A DNA stretch of 64,000 nt, from positions 1 to 64,000 of the forward strand of contig NZ_WXVV01000009.1 in the NCBI RefSeq assembly GCF_013433315.1, in the 5' to 3' direction. Shown in pieces: positions 28,873 to 37,151 of this stretch. The notes beneath the pieces were generated by a model. The model saw only the letters and a list, made by a program, of their open reading frames with translations, was not told the origin of the DNA and searched no databases. This DNA comes from Pseudomonas crudilactis (GTDB lineage: Bacteria; Pseudomonadota; Gammaproteobacteria; Pseudomonadales; Pseudomonadaceae). Each line of letters begins with the position of its first letter. Within the stretch, counting starts at the first letter, position 1. The position numbers and the translations under genes are program-made.

Positions 28873-30548
28873 ACTGGATAAAACTTGAGCAGCTGTTGCT
28901 CAAGGCTGCGCCGGCGCGGGCCATCAGCCACGCACCGGTACTCGATCACGCGCAACTGTGCGAACAGGCGTTGAGCGTTGCCGCCGGTCTGCAAGCGCAG
29001 GGCGTGAAGCGCCTGGCTGTGCATCTGGAAGATGCCGCCGAACTGGCCATCGCTTTGCTGGGCGCATGGCGCGCTGGCGTCAGTGTTCTGCTGCCTGCGG
29101 ATCTGCAGCCACAAACCCGCCAGCGCTGGTCCGCTGAGGTCGATCTGTGGCTGACGGATCAAGCCGATGACGCGCAACTGAACGACTTTCAGCAACCGCC
29201 GCTGCCCGGCGCCGAACTGGATCTCGACCAGTGCCGTCTAAGCCTGTGCACGTCCGGCTCCAGCGGCGAGCCCAAGCGCATCGACAAATCCCTGTGCCAA
29301 CTGGCCAACGAAGTCGAAGCGCTGGAGCAACTGTGGGGCGCGGACCTTGGCGAAGCCTGCATCATCGGCAGCGTTGCCACCCAGCATATCTACGGCTTGC
29401 TCTTTCGCGTGCTGTGGCCGCTGTGCGCCGGGCGCCCGTTTGTGCGCAAGCAGCTGGCGTTTCCCGAGGACTTGCAGCGTGCCAGCCGCGAGTATCCGGC
29501 CTTCGCCTGGGTTGCCAGCCCGGCGTTGCTCAAGCGTATGGGCGACAACCTCGACTGGCCGGCCCTCAGCGCCGTGCGCCGAGTATTTTCCTCCGGTGGC
29601 GCGTTGCCGCTTGAAGCCGCACAGTGCCTGCAACAACGCTTGCAGCAATGGCCAACGGAAATCCTCGGCAGCTCGGAAACCGGCGGTATCGCCTGGCGTC
29701 AGGGCGAACATCTGTGGCAACCGTTCGCCGGTGTCGAACTGAGCCAGGACAGCGACGGCGCGCTGTTGATCGCTTCGCCTTATCTGCCTACCGGACATGT
29801 CGAACACACCGCCGACGCGGCGCGCATTACTGCTGATGGTCGTTTCGAGTTGTTGGGACGGCTGGATCGCATCGTCAAACTTGAAGAAAAACGTATTTCT
29901 CTGCCGATGCTCGAACAAGCCTTGGTCGCCCACGCTTGGGTCGCAGAAGCGCGCTTGGGCGTGGTCCAGGAAAATCGCGCCTCTCTCGGAGCTCTGCTGG
30001 TGCTCAGCGAGTCAGGTCTGTTTGCCTTGCGTGAACATGGCCGCCGCAGTCTGACCGAAACCCTGCGCCAGCATTTGCGCCAACACTGCGAAGCCCTGGC
30101 GCTGCCCCGACGCTGGCGACTGGTGCGGCAATTGCCGTTGAATAGCCAAGGCAAGCTGCCGCAGGCCGATGTCGAAGCCTTGCTGATTGCCCCGCGCCCG
30201 AAAGCGCCGCAAGTGCTATCGCAGCTCGAGACCGAGGGCGAATGGAGTCTGCAACTGAGCGTGCCACCGGATCTGGCTTATTTCAGTGGTCACTTCCCTA
30301 AGGCCCCGGTATTGCCCGGCGTGGTGCAGGTGGAATGGGCACTGAACCTGGGTCGCCAATTGCTCAATCTGACCGGCCCGTTTGCCGGGATGGAAGTGCT
30401 GAAGTTCCAGCAACTGGTGCGCCCGGGGGATGAAATTCAGCTGCATCTGCGCTTTGATGCGGAGCGCAGCAAGTTGTATTTCGCTTATCGCAATGACACG
30501 GCGACCTGTTCCAGTGGGCGGATTCTTTTGGGTGTAGAGCATGATTGA
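28869..30548 (+). CDS. apeH: Acyl:ACP ligase fused to a hotdog dehydratase (ApeH-ApeI fusion)
   Basis: The 559-residue protein starts at the ATG overlapping the apeG stop. Residues 1 to about 440 are an AMP-forming ligase: P-loop [23 protein letters not shown] and the hinge region [14 protein letters not shown]. The last 120 residues form a FabZ/ApeI-like hotdog domain with [18 protein letters not shown], whose His is the predicted catalytic residue. The ligase should load an aromatic starter acid on an ACP; the hotdog domain would dehydrate 3-hydroxyacyl intermediates with ApeP. In the enterobacterial cluster these are, as I recall, separate genes. The ligase domain is smaller than typical acyl-CoA synthetases, as in that family. 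Confidence 0.9.
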   Translation: MNWIKLEQLLLKAAPARAISHAPVLDHAQLCEQALSVAAGLQAQGVKRLAVHLEDAAELAIALLGAWRAGVSVLLPADLQPQTRQRWSAEVDLWLTDQADDAQLNDFQQPPLPGAELDLDQCRLSLCTSGSSGEPKRIDKSLCQLANEVEALEQLWGADLGEACIIGSVATQHIYGLLFRVLWPLCAGRPFVRKQLAFPEDLQRASREYPAFAWVASPALLKRMGDNLDWPALSAVRRVFSSGGALPLEAAQCLQQRLQQWPTEILGSSETGGIAWRQGEHLWQPFAGVELSQDSDGALLIASPYLPTGHVEHTADAARITADGRFELLGRLDRIVKLEEKRISLPMLEQALVAHAWVAEARLGVVQENRASLGALLVLSESGLFALREHGRRSLTETLRQHLRQHCEALALPRRWRLVRQLPLNSQGKLPQADVEALLIAPRPKAPQVLSQLETEGEWSLQLSVPPDLAYFSGHFPKAPVLPGVVQVEWALNLGRQLLNLTGPFAGMEVLKFQQLVRPGDEIQLHLRFDAERSKLYFAYRNDTATCSSGRILLGVEHD

Positions 30549-30572
30549 CCTTGGTGAGTGCTGCGCACTCAA

Positions 30573-30595
30573 TCGCGAGCAGGCTCGCTCCCACA
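30573..30595. repeat. Single REP palindrome inside the aryl polyene operon
   Basis: tcgcgagcaggctcgctccc matches one arm of the local REPINs without a partner. It sits in the only 59-bp gap of the operon's first half, 13 bases before the glycosyltransferase start, so it adjoins or replaces the normal ribosome-binding region. Confidence 0.85.
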
Positions 30596-30607
30596 GAGAT
30601 CAGCGGT

Positions 30608-31342
30608 ATGCATAATCCTTGTGCAGTGATCCCGGTTTATAACCACGAAACTGCCATCGGTACTGTGGTCGATGCTCTGCTCGCGCAAAATCTGCCGTGC
30701 ATTCTGGTGGATGACGCCAGCACCCAGTCCTGCGCCAAGGTGCTCGACAGTTTGGCGGAACGCGACAACGTGCACCTGGTGCGCCTCACCGCCAATCAGG
30801 GCAAGGGCGGTGCGGTGATGACCGGTTTGCGCGAAGCCTCGCTGTTGGGTTTCAGCCATGCGCTGCAGGTCGATGCCGACGGTCAGCACGATTTGCACGA
30901 TGTCGCCCGTTTCGTCGATGAGTCCCGCGCCCATCCCGAGGCGATGATCTGCGGTTATCCGCTGTTCGACGAGAGCGTGCCGAAAGGCCGTTTGTACGCG
31001 CGCTACCTGACCCACGTGATGGTCTGGGTCAACACGCTGTCGCTGCAGATCCGCGATTCGATGTGCGGGTTTCGCGTCTATCCACTGGCCCCGACGCTGG
31101 CGGTGATCGACTCGGCGAAAGTCGGCAAACGCATGGATTTCGACTCGGACATTCTTGTGCGCCTGTCGTGGCGCAATCAGCCGATGCGCTGGCTGCAAAC
31201 CAGCGTGCACTACCCGCTGGACGGCGTGTCGCACTTTCGTCTGTTACACGACAACGCACTGATTTCCAGCATGCACACGCGGCTGTTTCTTGGCATGTTG
31301 CTGCGCTTCCCGGTGATCCTCTGGCGGCGGTGGCGCGCATGA
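30608..31342 (+). CDS. Family 2 glycosyltransferase (N-terminal part of ApeJ equivalent)
   Basis: A GT2 glycosyltransferase of 244 residues starting MHNPCAVIPVYNHE. It has the nucleotide-binding start (IPVYNHETAIG), DDAS and the DXD-like DADGQHD metal site, then a short membrane-active end (LFLGMLLRFPVILWRRW). It probably adds a sugar or related group that links the polyene to its membrane anchor. In the enterobacterial cluster, as I recall, ApeJ joins this domain to an acyltransferase; here the acyltransferase is the next gene with an ATGA overlap. The REP at 30573 sits just upstream. Confidence 0.88.
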   Translation: MHNPCAVIPVYNHETAIGTVVDALLAQNLPCILVDDASTQSCAKVLDSLAERDNVHLVRLTANQGKGGAVMTGLREASLLGFSHALQVDADGQHDLHDVARFVDESRAHPEAMICGYPLFDESVPKGRLYARYLTHVMVWVNTLSLQIRDSMCGFRVYPLAPTLAVIDSAKVGKRMDFDSDILVRLSWRNQPMRWLQTSVHYPLDGVSHFRLLHDNALISSMHTRLFLGMLLRFPVILWRRWRA

Positions 31343-32286
31343 CTGGCGAGGCCGACAAGAAGCATTGGGCTGACCGTGAAGAGCGCGGCAGCTTCCTGCT
31401 GATGAAGTTCACCGCATTCGCCGCCAAGGTTCTGGGCCGGCGCCTGCTCAGTCCATTGCTGTACGGCATCGTCCTGTACTTTTTCCTGTTTGGCCGCACC
31501 GCACGGCGCAGTGCCTGGCAATACCAGCAACGCCTGGCCGCATGGAGCCAACGCGACGCGTTGCGCCCGACGCATTGGCGGGTGTTCGGCCAGTTCATGG
31601 CGTTCGCCGATTCGATGCTCGACAAACTCGACGTGTGGAACGGCAAACTCCGTATCGAACAAATCGAAATCATCGACCCGGCGCTGCTGCGCAACCAGTT
31701 GCGCGGCAGTCGCGGGCAACTGCTGGTCGGCGCGCACCTGGGCAATCTGGAAGTCTGCCGTGCGCTGGCGGAGATCGGTGAAAAGGTCACCATGAACGTG
31801 CTGGTGCACACCAAGCACGCCGAGCAATTCAACCGCTTGCTCGGTGAAGCCGGGGCGACCAATCTGCGCCTGATTCAGGTCAGCGAACTCGACCCGGTGA
31901 TCATGCTGCAACTGCACGAACGCCTGGAGCGCGGCGAGTGGCTGGCGATTGCCGGCGACCGCGTGCCGCTGCACGGCGGGCGAAGCGTCACCGTCGATTT
32001 TCTCGGCCATCCGGCGCCATTCCCGCAAGGGCCGTGGCTGCTCGCCGGTCTGCTGAAATGCCCGGTCAATCTGCTGATGTGCCTCAAGCAACCGGACGGT
32101 CACTATCGCCTGACCCTTGAACCCTTCGCCGACGCCGTGGTGTGGAAGCGCAGCGAGCGCGAGCAGGTCATTCATCAGTGGGCCACCCGCTATGCGCAGC
32201 GCCTGAGTCACTATTGCCTCGAAGCGCCGCAACAATGGTTCAACTTTTACCCTTTCTGGAAGACCGATGACGACGCCAACCCATGA
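31339..32286 (+). CDS. LpxL/HtrB-type acyltransferase (C-terminal part of ApeJ equivalent)
   Basis: A membrane acyltransferase of the lipid A biosynthesis family with 315 residues. An N-terminal hydrophobic stretch (LLSPLLYGIVLYFFLFG) precedes the HX4E motif HLGNLE and the GDRVPLHGG block. It should attach an acyl chain, perhaps the polyene itself, to an outer-membrane lipid precursor. The ATG at 31339 overlaps the glycosyltransferase stop by 4 bp, and the gene ends 20 bp inside the ammonia-lyase gene. Confidence 0.88.
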   Translation: MTGEADKKHWADREERGSFLLMKFTAFAAKVLGRRLLSPLLYGIVLYFFLFGRTARRSAWQYQQRLAAWSQRDALRPTHWRVFGQFMAFADSMLDKLDVWNGKLRIEQIEIIDPALLRNQLRGSRGQLLVGAHLGNLEVCRALAEIGEKVTMNVLVHTKHAEQFNRLLGEAGATNLRLIQVSELDPVIMLQLHERLERGEWLAIAGDRVPLHGGRSVTVDFLGHPAPFPQGPWLLAGLLKCPVNLLMCLKQPDGHYRLTLEPFADAVVWKRSEREQVIHQWATRYAQRLSHYCLEAPQQWFNFYPFWKTDDDANP

Positions 32287-33811
32287 GCCGGTAACCTTCG
32301 GCGAACGCCCTTTGCGCATCGAAGACGTGCTGGCCCTGGCCAACCGTCAGGCGCCCGTGCAGTTGCAGAGCGACGCCGACTATCGCGAGCGCATCGCCAA
32401 GGGCGCACGGTTTCTCGATTCGCTGCTGGACAAGGAAGGCGTGATCTACGGCGTGACTACCGGTTACGGCGACTCCTGCGTGGTTGCGGTGCCGTTGCAT
32501 CACGTCGAAGCGCTGCCGCGTCACCTCTACACCTTCCACGGCTGCGGACTGGGCAAACTGCTCGATGCCCAAGCCACCCGCGCGGTGCTGGCGGCGCGAT
32601 TGCAGTCGTTGTGCCACGGCGTGTCCGGGGTGCGCGTGGAATTGCTTGAGCGTCTGCACGCGTTTCTCGAATACGACATCCTGCCGCTGATTCCCGAAGA
32701 AGGCTCGGTCGGCGCCAGCGGCGATCTGACGCCGCTGTCCTACGTCGCCGCGACCTTGTCCGGCGAGCGTGAAGTGATGTTCCGTGGCGAACGCCGTCAG
32801 TCTGCCGATGTGCATCGCGAACTTGGCTGGACGCCACTGGTGTTGCGCCCGAAAGAAGCGCTGGCGCTGATGAACGGCACCGCCGTGATGACCGGTCTCG
32901 CCTGCCTCGCTTTCGCCCGCGCCGACTACCTGCTGCAACTGGCCACCCGCATCACCGCGCTCAACGTGGTGGCGCTGCAAGGCAATCCGGAGCACTTCGA
33001 CGAACGTCTGTTCGCCGCCAAACCACATCCAGGGCAAATGCAGGTCGCCGCGTGGCTGCGCAAGGATCTGGCGATCGACGCGCCGACCGCGCCGCTGCAT
33101 CGCCTGCAGGATCGCTACTCGCTGCGCTGCGCACCGCATGTGCTTGGCGTGTTGGCCGACAGCCTGAACTGGCTGCGTTCGTTCATCGAAACCGAACTGA
33201 ACAGTGCCAACGACAACCCGATCATCGACGCCGAAGCCGAGCGCGTGCTGCACGGCGGACACTTCTACGGCGGCCACATCGCGTTCGCCATGGACAGCCT
33301 GAAAAACCTGGTGGCCAACGTCGCCGACCTGTTGGACCGGCAGCTCGCCTTGCTGGTCGACGAACGTTACAACCACGGTCTGCCGAGCAACCTCTCCGGT
33401 GCTCCGGCGGATCGCGCCATGATCAACCACGGTTTCAAAGCCGTGCAGATCGGCACCAGCGCCTGGACCGCCGAAGCGCTGAAAAACACCATGCCGGCCA
33501 GCGTGTTCTCGCGTTCCACCGAGTGCCATAACCAAGACAAAGTGAGCATGGGCACCATCGCCGCTCGCGATGCGATCCGTGTGCTGGAGCTGACCGAACA
33601 GGTCGCCGCCGCCACCCTGCTCGCCGCCAATCAAGGCGTATGGCTGCGCGCGCAGGCCGAAGACGCCCGACCGCTGCCGCCATCGTTAGCGGCGATGCAC
33701 GCAGAACTGGCCAAGGACTTCCCGCCGGTCATCGAAGACCGCGCCCTGGAAGGCGAATTGCGCCTGTGCCTGCAACGCATCGCCGCACAACACTGGAGGC
33801 TGCATGCGTAG
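32267..33811 (+). CDS. MIO-type aromatic amino-acid ammonia-lyase (HAL/TAL/PAL family)
   Basis: It encodes 514 residues that remove ammonia from an aromatic amino acid to give an arylacrylate. The MIO cofactor forms from Ala150-Ser151-Gly152 in GSVGASGDLTPLSY. Other family marks are the Tyr-loop IYGVTTGYGDS, ELNSANDNP and the TECHNQDKVSMGT block. At the specificity positions I read Phe90-His91 (LYTFHGCGLG); by eye, tyrosine lyases have His-Leu, phenylalanine lyases Phe-Leu and histidine lyases Ser-His. Substrate is therefore uncertain. No hut genes are nearby, so a biosynthetic role is likely: supplying a cinnamate or coumarate starter to the ligase. Confidence 0.9.
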   Translation: MTTPTHEPVTFGERPLRIEDVLALANRQAPVQLQSDADYRERIAKGARFLDSLLDKEGVIYGVTTGYGDSCVVAVPLHHVEALPRHLYTFHGCGLGKLLDAQATRAVLAARLQSLCHGVSGVRVELLERLHAFLEYDILPLIPEEGSVGASGDLTPLSYVAATLSGEREVMFRGERRQSADVHRELGWTPLVLRPKEALALMNGTAVMTGLACLAFARADYLLQLATRITALNVVALQGNPEHFDERLFAAKPHPGQMQVAAWLRKDLAIDAPTAPLHRLQDRYSLRCAPHVLGVLADSLNWLRSFIETELNSANDNPIIDAEAERVLHGGHFYGGHIAFAMDSLKNLVANVADLLDRQLALLVDERYNHGLPSNLSGAPADRAMINHGFKAVQIGTSAWTAEALKNTMPASVFSRSTECHNQDKVSMGTIAARDAIRVLELTEQVAAATLLAANQGVWLRAQAEDARPLPPSLAAMHAELAKDFPPVIEDRALEGELRLCLQRIAAQHWRLHA

Positions 33812-34229
33812 CGCCGGAGTGCTTCACGCCGACACTGAAATCCTCGTGCCGTTTTTCGACGTCGACACCATGCACGTGGTCTGGCACGGGCATTACGTCA
33901 AATACCTCGAAGTGGCGCGTTGCGCGCTGCTGGACAAGATCGGCCACAACTACACGCACATGGTCGAGTCAGGGTTCGCCTGGCCGATCATCGACCTGCA
34001 ACTGCGCTATGTGCGCGGCGCGGTGTTCGGTCAGCGCCTGAATGTGCGCGCCAGTCTGGTCGAGTGGGAAAACCGGCTGAAGATCAATTACCTGATCACC
34101 GACCTGCACAGCGGCGAGCGCCTGACCCGCGCCAGCTCGGTGCAGGTCGCCGTTGAAGTGAGCAGCCGCGAGATGCAACTGGCTTCGCCGAAAGTCTTTA
34201 CCGATGCCGTGGAAAGGATGCTGCGATGA
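33804..34229 (+). CDS. apeK: 4-hydroxybenzoyl-CoA-type thioesterase (ApeK)
   Basis: A hotdog thioesterase of 141 residues. The N-terminal block FFDVDTMHVVWHGHYVKYLE carries the predicted catalytic Asp19. It may release the finished or stalled acyl chain from the ACP. It overlaps the ammonia-lyase by 8 bp and the next gene by 4 bp (ATGA). Confidence 0.9.
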   Translation: MRSAGVLHADTEILVPFFDVDTMHVVWHGHYVKYLEVARCALLDKIGHNYTHMVESGFAWPIIDLQLRYVRGAVFGQRLNVRASLVEWENRLKINYLITDLHSGERLTRASSVQVAVEVSSREMQLASPKVFTDAVERMLR

Positions 34230-34828
34230 ATGTTTTGGTTAAAAGCCTGAGCGTATTGGCGCTGCTGACGCTGTCAGCACTGGCCAACGCCTTCGACCTG
34301 CAACAGCTCAGCGAACAACTGGCGAAACCGGACGTGATCCACGGCCAGTTCATCCAGGAAAAACACCTGCGCGCCTTGCCGCAGCCGCTGATCAGCAAGG
34401 GCAGTTTCGTTCTCGCGAAAAATCACGGCCTGCTCTGGCTGCTGAAAACGCCGCTGCAACAGGACTACCGCATCACCGCCAAGGGCATCGCCCGGCGTGA
34501 CGGCAATGGCTGGCAGTTGTTGCCGAACAAGAGCGCCGGCGCCGAGCAGAACCGCTTGTTCCTTGCCGTTTTGCAAGGGGACAGCAGTGGCCTGCAACGG
34601 GATTTCGAACTGACCCTGAGCGGCGACGCGCAGCAGTGGAAACTCACCCTGACCCCGCGCTCGCTGCTGCTCAAGCAAGTGTTCAAGCAGATCAATATCG
34701 ACGGTGGCACGCTGGTACAGACCATCGAACTGCTGGAAACCCAGGGCGACAGCACCGTGCTGCGCATGCAGGACAGCACTGCTGGCCAACCGTTGAGCAA
34801 CGCGGAGCAACATGACTTTGCCGAGTGA
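34226..34828 (+). CDS. apeL: LolA-like periplasmic lipid carrier (ApeL)
   Basis: The protein has 200 residues with a clear signal peptide (cut after LTLSALANA). The mature part resembles the outer-membrane lipoprotein carrier LolA: GQFIQEKHLRALPQPLISKG near the start and beta-rich remainder. It likely ferries the pigment lipid between inner and outer membrane. It overlaps the exporter gene by 17 bp. Confidence 0.88.
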   Translation: MNVLVKSLSVLALLTLSALANAFDLQQLSEQLAKPDVIHGQFIQEKHLRALPQPLISKGSFVLAKNHGLLWLLKTPLQQDYRITAKGIARRDGNGWQLLPNKSAGAEQNRLFLAVLQGDSSGLQRDFELTLSGDAQQWKLTLTPRSLLLKQVFKQINIDGGTLVQTIELLETQGDSTVLRMQDSTAGQPLSNAEQHDFAE

Positions 34829-37151
34829 ACGCAGGCTGCCCTGGCTGTTTCTGATCCTGCTGCTGGCGGTCGTCGCGCTGGCCGGTTGGCAGTGGCGTGA
34901 CGGTGCGCCGTTGTCGGCGAACCTGATGGAGCTGGTGCCCGGCACCCACCCCGACGCCCTCGAACAGCGCGCCGAGCAGCGCATGCAGGAGCCGCTCAAC
35001 CGCGAAATGCTGGTGCTGGTCGGTCACCCCGATCGCCAGCAAGCAGTCGCCATGGCGCAGACCCTGGGCGAGCAATGGCAAGCCAGCGGATTGTTCGAAA
35101 AGGTGCAGTGGAACCTGCAAGCAGACCTGCCAGCGCTGCGCACGCAATTGCTGCAAGGGCGGCTGGCAATGCTCTCGGCGGATGATCGGCAACTGCTGAT
35201 CGAACACCCCGACGCGTTCATTCAGCAACGCGTGCAAGCCTTGTTCGACCCGTTCAGCGGTTTCAGCCTGGTGCCGAGTCAGGACGACTGGCTCGGCCTG
35301 ACCGGGCGCATCCAGAACAGCCAGCCGCAGCACGGTTCGGTGCAACTGGACATCGGCAGCGGCGCGTTGATTGCCGATGCCGACGGCAAGAGCTGGGTGC
35401 TGCTGCGGGCGCGCACCACCGGCAACGCCTTCGACATGAACTTGCCGCTGCAAGTCGCCGCACTGCTGCTACACAGCCGCGAGCAGGCCGCGAAATCCGA
35501 CGTGCAACTGCTGGCTGCCAGCGGTTTGCTGTACGCGGCCAACGGTCAGCAGCAAGCGACTCGTGAAATGACCTGGGTTGGCGGCGGCGCCACTGTCGGC
35601 ATTCTGTTGCTGCTGTTGCTCGCTTTCCGTCGCTGGCGGGTGTTGCTGGCGTTCGTGCCGGTGCTGGTCGGCATGTTGTTCGGGGCGGTGGCGTGTGTGG
35701 CGCTGTTCGGCCATATGCATGTGATGACGCTGGTGCTCGGTTCCAGCCTGATCGGCGTGGCCGTGGATTACCCGCTGCACTATTTGTCGAAGAGCTGGAG
35801 CCTGAAGCCGTGGCGCAGCTGGCCGGCGTTGCGTTTGACGCTGTCCGGACTGACCCTGAGTCTGATCACCAGCGCCATCGGTTATCTGGCGCTGGCGTGG
35901 ACGCCGTTCCCGGCACTGACGCAAATCGCCGTGTTCTCTGCCGCCGGCCTGCTCGGTGCTTATCTGTCGGCGGTGTGCCTGTTGCCGGCGCTGCTGAAAA
36001 ACGTCGAACTGCGCCCCGCGCAATGGCCGCTGCAGCTGGCCGAGCGCATGGTCAACCTGCGCGAAAAACTCCTCGAACGGGTACGCACGCCAGTGTTGCT
36101 GGCGCTGCTGATCGCCTTCTGCGTGGGCGGCCTGGTGCAGCTGCAAAGCAAGAATGACATCCGCCAATGGGTCGGCGCACCGCAACATCTGACCGACGAA
36201 GCGCAGGCCATCGCACGCATCACCGGCTATCAGCCCACCAGCCAGTTTTTCCTCGTGCGCGCCGACAATCAGCAGCAACTGCTCGAGCGTCAGGCCGCGC
36301 TGAGCGAGCGTCTGCAGCAACTGGTCAACCTCGACAAGCTGCAAGGTTATCTGGCCCTCGATCAATTGGTCAGCCCGCCGAACCAGCAAGAACAGGTGCG
36401 CGAGGCGCTGAACAAACTGCCGCAATACTGGCAGCCACTGCTCGAACTCGGCGTGCCGCTCGCGGCGCTGCAAAGCGAACTGCAACAGCTGCAGACCGTG
36501 CCCGCCGAAGACATCGACGCGGCATTGGCCGGTCCACTTGGCGAGCCGTATCGCACACTCTGGCTCGGCCCGACCGAAGACGGCGTGGCGGCGATGACCA
36601 GCCTGCAAGGTTTGAACAACCCGGCGCTGTTGCGCGTGCAGGCGCTGGATTTACCGGGGGTGATGCTGGTCGATCGTCTTGGCGAATTGAATGAAGTTTT
36701 TGCCGCCACGCAAATCAGCGCTGCTGAACTGAAACTCGCTTCCTGCGCATTGATCGTGCTGGTGCTGATGTTGCCGTTCGGTCTCGGCGGGGCGCTGCGT
36801 ATCGTTGCCCTGCCGTTGCTCGCCGCGCTGTGCAGTCTCGCCAGTCTCGGCTGGCTCGGTCAGCCGCTGACCCTGTTCAGCCTGTTCGGCCTGCTACTGG
36901 TCACGGCAATCAGCGTCGATTACGCGATTCTTATGCGTGAACAGGTTGGCGGTGCGGCGGTGAGCCTGCTTGGCACCTTGCTGGCCGCTGTGACGACGTG
37001 GTTGTCGTTTGGTTTGCTGGCGGTTTCCAGCACCCCGGCGGTGAGCAACTTCGGCCTGTCGGTGAGCCTCGGTCTGGCGTTCAGCTTCATCCTCGCTCCG
37101 TGGGCCGGACGCCACGAGCATGCCGCCACAGTCGCGGAGCCGGCAGCGTGA
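34812..37151 (+). CDS. apeM: MMPL/RND-family exporter (ApeM)
   Basis: A 779-residue transporter with two repeats, each a large periplasmic loop plus about five or six membrane helices (first set near 250-420, second near 620-770). The blocks VLGSSLIGVAVDYPLHYLSKSW and LLVTAISVDYAILMREQVGG are the paired proton-relay helices with Asp-Tyr. It probably moves the lipid-linked polyene out of the inner membrane toward the LolA-like carrier. Its stop overlaps the next ATG (TGATG). Confidence 0.92.
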   Translation: MTLPSERRLPWLFLILLLAVVALAGWQWRDGAPLSANLMELVPGTHPDALEQRAEQRMQEPLNREMLVLVGHPDRQQAVAMAQTLGEQWQASGLFEKVQWNLQADLPALRTQLLQGRLAMLSADDRQLLIEHPDAFIQQRVQALFDPFSGFSLVPSQDDWLGLTGRIQNSQPQHGSVQLDIGSGALIADADGKSWVLLRARTTGNAFDMNLPLQVAALLLHSREQAAKSDVQLLAASGLLYAANGQQQATREMTWVGGGATVGILLLLLLAFRRWRVLLAFVPVLVGMLFGAVACVALFGHMHVMTLVLGSSLIGVAVDYPLHYLSKSWSLKPWRSWPALRLTLSGLTLSLITSAIGYLALAWTPFPALTQIAVFSAAGLLGAYLSAVCLLPALLKNVELRPAQWPLQLAERMVNLREKLLERVRTPVLLALLIAFCVGGLVQLQSKNDIRQWVGAPQHLTDEAQAIARITGYQPTSQFFLVRADNQQQLLERQAALSERLQQLVNLDKLQGYLALDQLVSPPNQQEQVREALNKLPQYWQPLLELGVPLAALQSELQQLQTVPAEDIDAALAGPLGEPYRTLWLGPTEDGVAAMTSLQGLNNPALLRVQALDLPGVMLVDRLGELNEVFAATQISAAELKLASCALIVLVLMLPFGLGGALRIVALPLLAALCSLASLGWLGQPLTLFSLFGLLLVTAISVDYAILMREQVGGAAVSLLGTLLAAVTTWLSFGLLAVSSTPAVSNFGLSVSLGLAFSFILAPWAGRHEHAATVAEPAA

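Noticed and set aside
32267..33811. Histidine utilisation (hutH) gene
   Set aside because: No hutU, hutI or hutC neighbour exists, the gene is embedded with overlaps in a pigment operon, and the specificity pair differs from histidine lyases.
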